DNA of 64,000 bases from DASTPP01 sp035762175 (GTDB taxonomy: Bacteria > Myxococcota_A > Polyangia > Polyangiales > Polyangiaceae), in the NCBI GenBank assembly GCA_035762175.1, contig DASTPP010000379.1, positions 7,776 through 71,775 on the forward strand. Direction: 5' to 3'. Every line of letters begins with the position of its first letter. Position 1 is the stretch's first letter. Made by a program: the position numbers and the translations under genes. The notes under the pieces are model-generated. The model saw only the letters and a list, made by a program, of their open reading frames with translations, had not been told where the DNA came from and did no database searches. Positions 62,635-64,000 of the stretch are shown here, piece after piece.

Positions 62635-62737
62635 GGCGCGGCCCCCGCCCCGGGGCCGCCGGCGATCGGCCTGCGGGCCCCCGATCGCGGCCCGCCCGGC
62701 CCGGGCGCGGCGCGCTCGGCCGCCCGGCGCGGCGCGC

Positions 62738-63205
62738 TCACCCGCCCGACGCGACGCGCGCCGCCGGCATGCGGATGTCGTCGTCGGTGCCGTCCTTGCG
62801 GTCGGGGCCCGACGAGAGCACGCGGACTTTCTCGCCCTCGCAGACGATGCGGAACGGCTTGCCCCAGGGGTCGTTGGTGCTGGCCGTCTCGCTGATGAGC
62901 CCGTCTTTGACCATGCGCGGGACCGAGGGGCACTCGCCGTCGCCGTGGGTGATCGCCCACTGCTCGGCCGACGCGTGCAGCTGCCGGGCGCCGGTCGTCG
63001 CGATCCCGATCTTGGCGTCCCCGCCCGACTTCATGACGCCGGTCACGACGGCGGCGCTGATGAGGCCCATCAGCGCGACGACGAGCAAGACCTCGAGCAG
63101 CGACATGCCCCGGCGGCGCCGGCGCGCGGCGCGGTGGCGGCAGAGGAGGCACTCGGGGCGGGCGTGGGGGCGGCAAAGGTGGTCGTTCGGCATCGGCGTC
63201 GGCAT
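62738..63205 (-). CDS. Type II/IV pseudopilin with Cys-rich leader
   Basis: 155 residues from ATG at 63205, with GGAGGG seven bases upstream. The pre-pilin cleavage site is RRRRRG-MSLLEVLLVVALMG, followed by the long hydrophobic helix and a C-terminal globular domain like that of GspG major pseudopilins (WAITHGDGECPSVPRMVKDG, STNDPWGKPFRIVCEGEKVR, SSGPDRKDGTDDDI with the calcium-site-like Asp cluster). The leader is about 33 residues, much longer than usual, and contains CRPHARPECLLCRH, which looks like a small metal-binding knuckle. No other secretion genes are nearby. Confidence 0.83.
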   Translation of the reverse strand: MPTPMPNDHLCRPHARPECLLCRHRAARRRRRGMSLLEVLLVVALMGLISAAVVTGVMKSGGDAKIGIATTGARQLHASAEQWAITHGDGECPSVPRMVKDGLISETASTNDPWGKPFRIVCEGEKVRVLSSGPDRKDGTDDDIRMPAARVASGG

Positions 63206-63353
63206 CGGCGTACCCTCCGTCGTTCGCCCGGAAAAACCCGCGCCCCCCGGCCGCGCTTCCCGCGCCGCGGGCGTTTGACAACGCGTCGCGGGGGGCGCGG
63301 GGGCCCGCCGACGCCCTTGCCATTTCGTCCCGCCTGCGCGCAGAGTCGTCGCC

Positions 63354-64000
63354 ATGCGCGCCCTCTGGTGGATGCTCACGGCCCTCGCGGTCCTCGCGCT
63401 CGCCTACCGGTACTACTCGGCCTTCCTCGCCGCGAAGGTGCTCGCGCTCGACGGCGCCCGCGCGACGCCCGCGCACGCGAAGAACGACGGCTCGAACTTC
63501 CACCCGACCAACCGCTGGGTGCTCTTCGGCCACCACTTCGCCGCCATCACCGGCGCCGGCCCCCTCATCGGCCCCGTGCTCGCCGCCCAGTTCGGCTTCC
63601 TGCCCGGGTATACGTGGATCCTCTTTGGCGTCGTGCTCGGCGGCGCCGTGCAGGACTTCGTCATCCTCGTCGGCTCGGTGCGCCGCGGCGGCCGCTCGCT
63701 CGCCGAGATCGCCCGCGAGGAGCTCGGCCCCGTGCTCGGCACCATCACCGGGCTCGCCATCTTGTTCATCATCGTCGTCGCGCTCGCCGGGCTCGGGCGC
63801 GTCGTCGTCGAGGCGCTCGCCGAGTCGGCCTGGGGCGTGTTCACGATCGGCTCGTCCATCCCCATCGCGCTCGGCATGGGGCTCTACATCTACCGCGTGC
63901 GCGGCGGCTCGAACCGGGGCGTGCGCGAGGCCACGGTGGGCGGCGTCGTGCTCCTGCTCGCCGCGCTCGTCGCCGGCAAGTTCGTGCAGGACGGCGCCCT
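63354..64000 (+). CDS. cstA: Carbon starvation protein CstA, N-terminal part (runs off right edge)
   Basis: ATG at 63354 opens a frame that stays open to the window end, giving 215 residues of a family about 500-700 long. Motifs are those of CstA: YRYYSAFLAAKVLALD at the start, HPTNRWVLFGHHFAAITGAG, PLIGPVLAAQFGFLPGYTWI, LGGAVQDFVILVGSVRRGGR and LAEIAREELGPVLGTI. It is a membrane transporter, shown in other bacteria to take up peptides or pyruvate on carbon limitation. The C-terminal part is outside the window. It is divergent from the pseudopilin gene. Confidence 0.93.
   Translation, partial: MRALWWMLTALAVLALAYRYYSAFLAAKVLALDGARATPAHAKNDGSNFHPTNRWVLFGHHFAAITGAGPLIGPVLAAQFGFLPGYTWILFGVVLGGAVQDFVILVGSVRRGGRSLAEIAREELGPVLGTITGLAILFIIVVALAGLGRVVVEALAESAWGVFTIGSSIPIALGMGLYIYRVRGGSNRGVREATVGGVVLLLAALVAGKFVQDGA

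Overview
This is a very GC-rich stretch of bacterial chromosome that reads like a myxobacterium (phylum Myxococcota, order Polyangiales or a relative). The case for this is sequence-based: many lipoproteins have Gly/Ser/Ala linkers just after the lipobox, one protease ends in a MYXO-CTERM-like tail, a sigma-54 activator is paired with a multi-TM histidine kinase, and RpoH-type sigma, KptA and FadL-type genes are present. The species cannot be named from the sequence alone. Both ends cut a gene: a membrane protein at the left and a CstA-type carbon starvation transporter at the right.

Layout. 1-7.3 kb: small membrane or hypothetical genes, a POT-type transporter, an S41-type peptidase lipoprotein and two overlapping genes of unknown role. 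7.3-11 kb: a histidine kinase and sigma-54 activator operon. 11-16.4 kb: a GH12-type glucanase lipoprotein with a nearly perfect internal duplication, a YajG-like lipoprotein, then a scrappy stretch of gene remnants, a MITE-like inverted repeat and a LysR gene. 16.4-26.4 kb: a TPR lipoprotein, a Vgb-type beta-propeller lipoprotein, an OmpR-type two-component pair, a sterol-desaturase-family hydroxylase, a small secreted peptide and a six-hairpin glycosidase lipoprotein. 23.4-28.7 kb also holds two dispersed arrays of about 41-bp palindromic units and three tandem sigma-54-like promoter boxes.

30.4-33.6 kb is an obvious low-GC island. It holds a divergent pair, an AbiTii-domain protein and an ORC/CDC6-like AAA+ ATPase, and is a good candidate anti-phage module. 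It abuts a gene broken by two homopolymer-type frameshifts. 34-51.5 kb is mostly ordinary chromosome: CAP-domain protein, VOC protein, GST, a heterodimeric ABC exporter with one degenerate ATP site, an RpoH-like sigma factor translationally coupled to rsmI, a YkgJ-type cysteine-cluster protein, a FadL/OmpP1 channel, a polysaccharide deacetylase, an esterase, a MatB-like acyl-CoA synthetase, tRNA-Ala(CGC) and a trypsin-like protease.

51.9-54.6 kb is a three-gene Tol-Pal-like operon (OmpA/Pal lipoprotein, TonB/TolA-like protein, TolB-like propeller), followed by a sulfatase-fold enzyme without the usual formylglycine motif. 57.3-59.2 kb places an HD phosphohydrolase and a HAD-like protein (overlapping genes) against a convergent RNA 2'-phosphotransferase KptA. 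60.4-62.6 kb is a tightly overlapping four-gene operon: a small membrane peptide with a conserved-looking N-terminal motif, a radical SAM/SPASM enzyme and two small His-containing membrane proteins. It is a candidate peptide- or cofactor-maturation system and, with the defence island, the most interesting part of the window.
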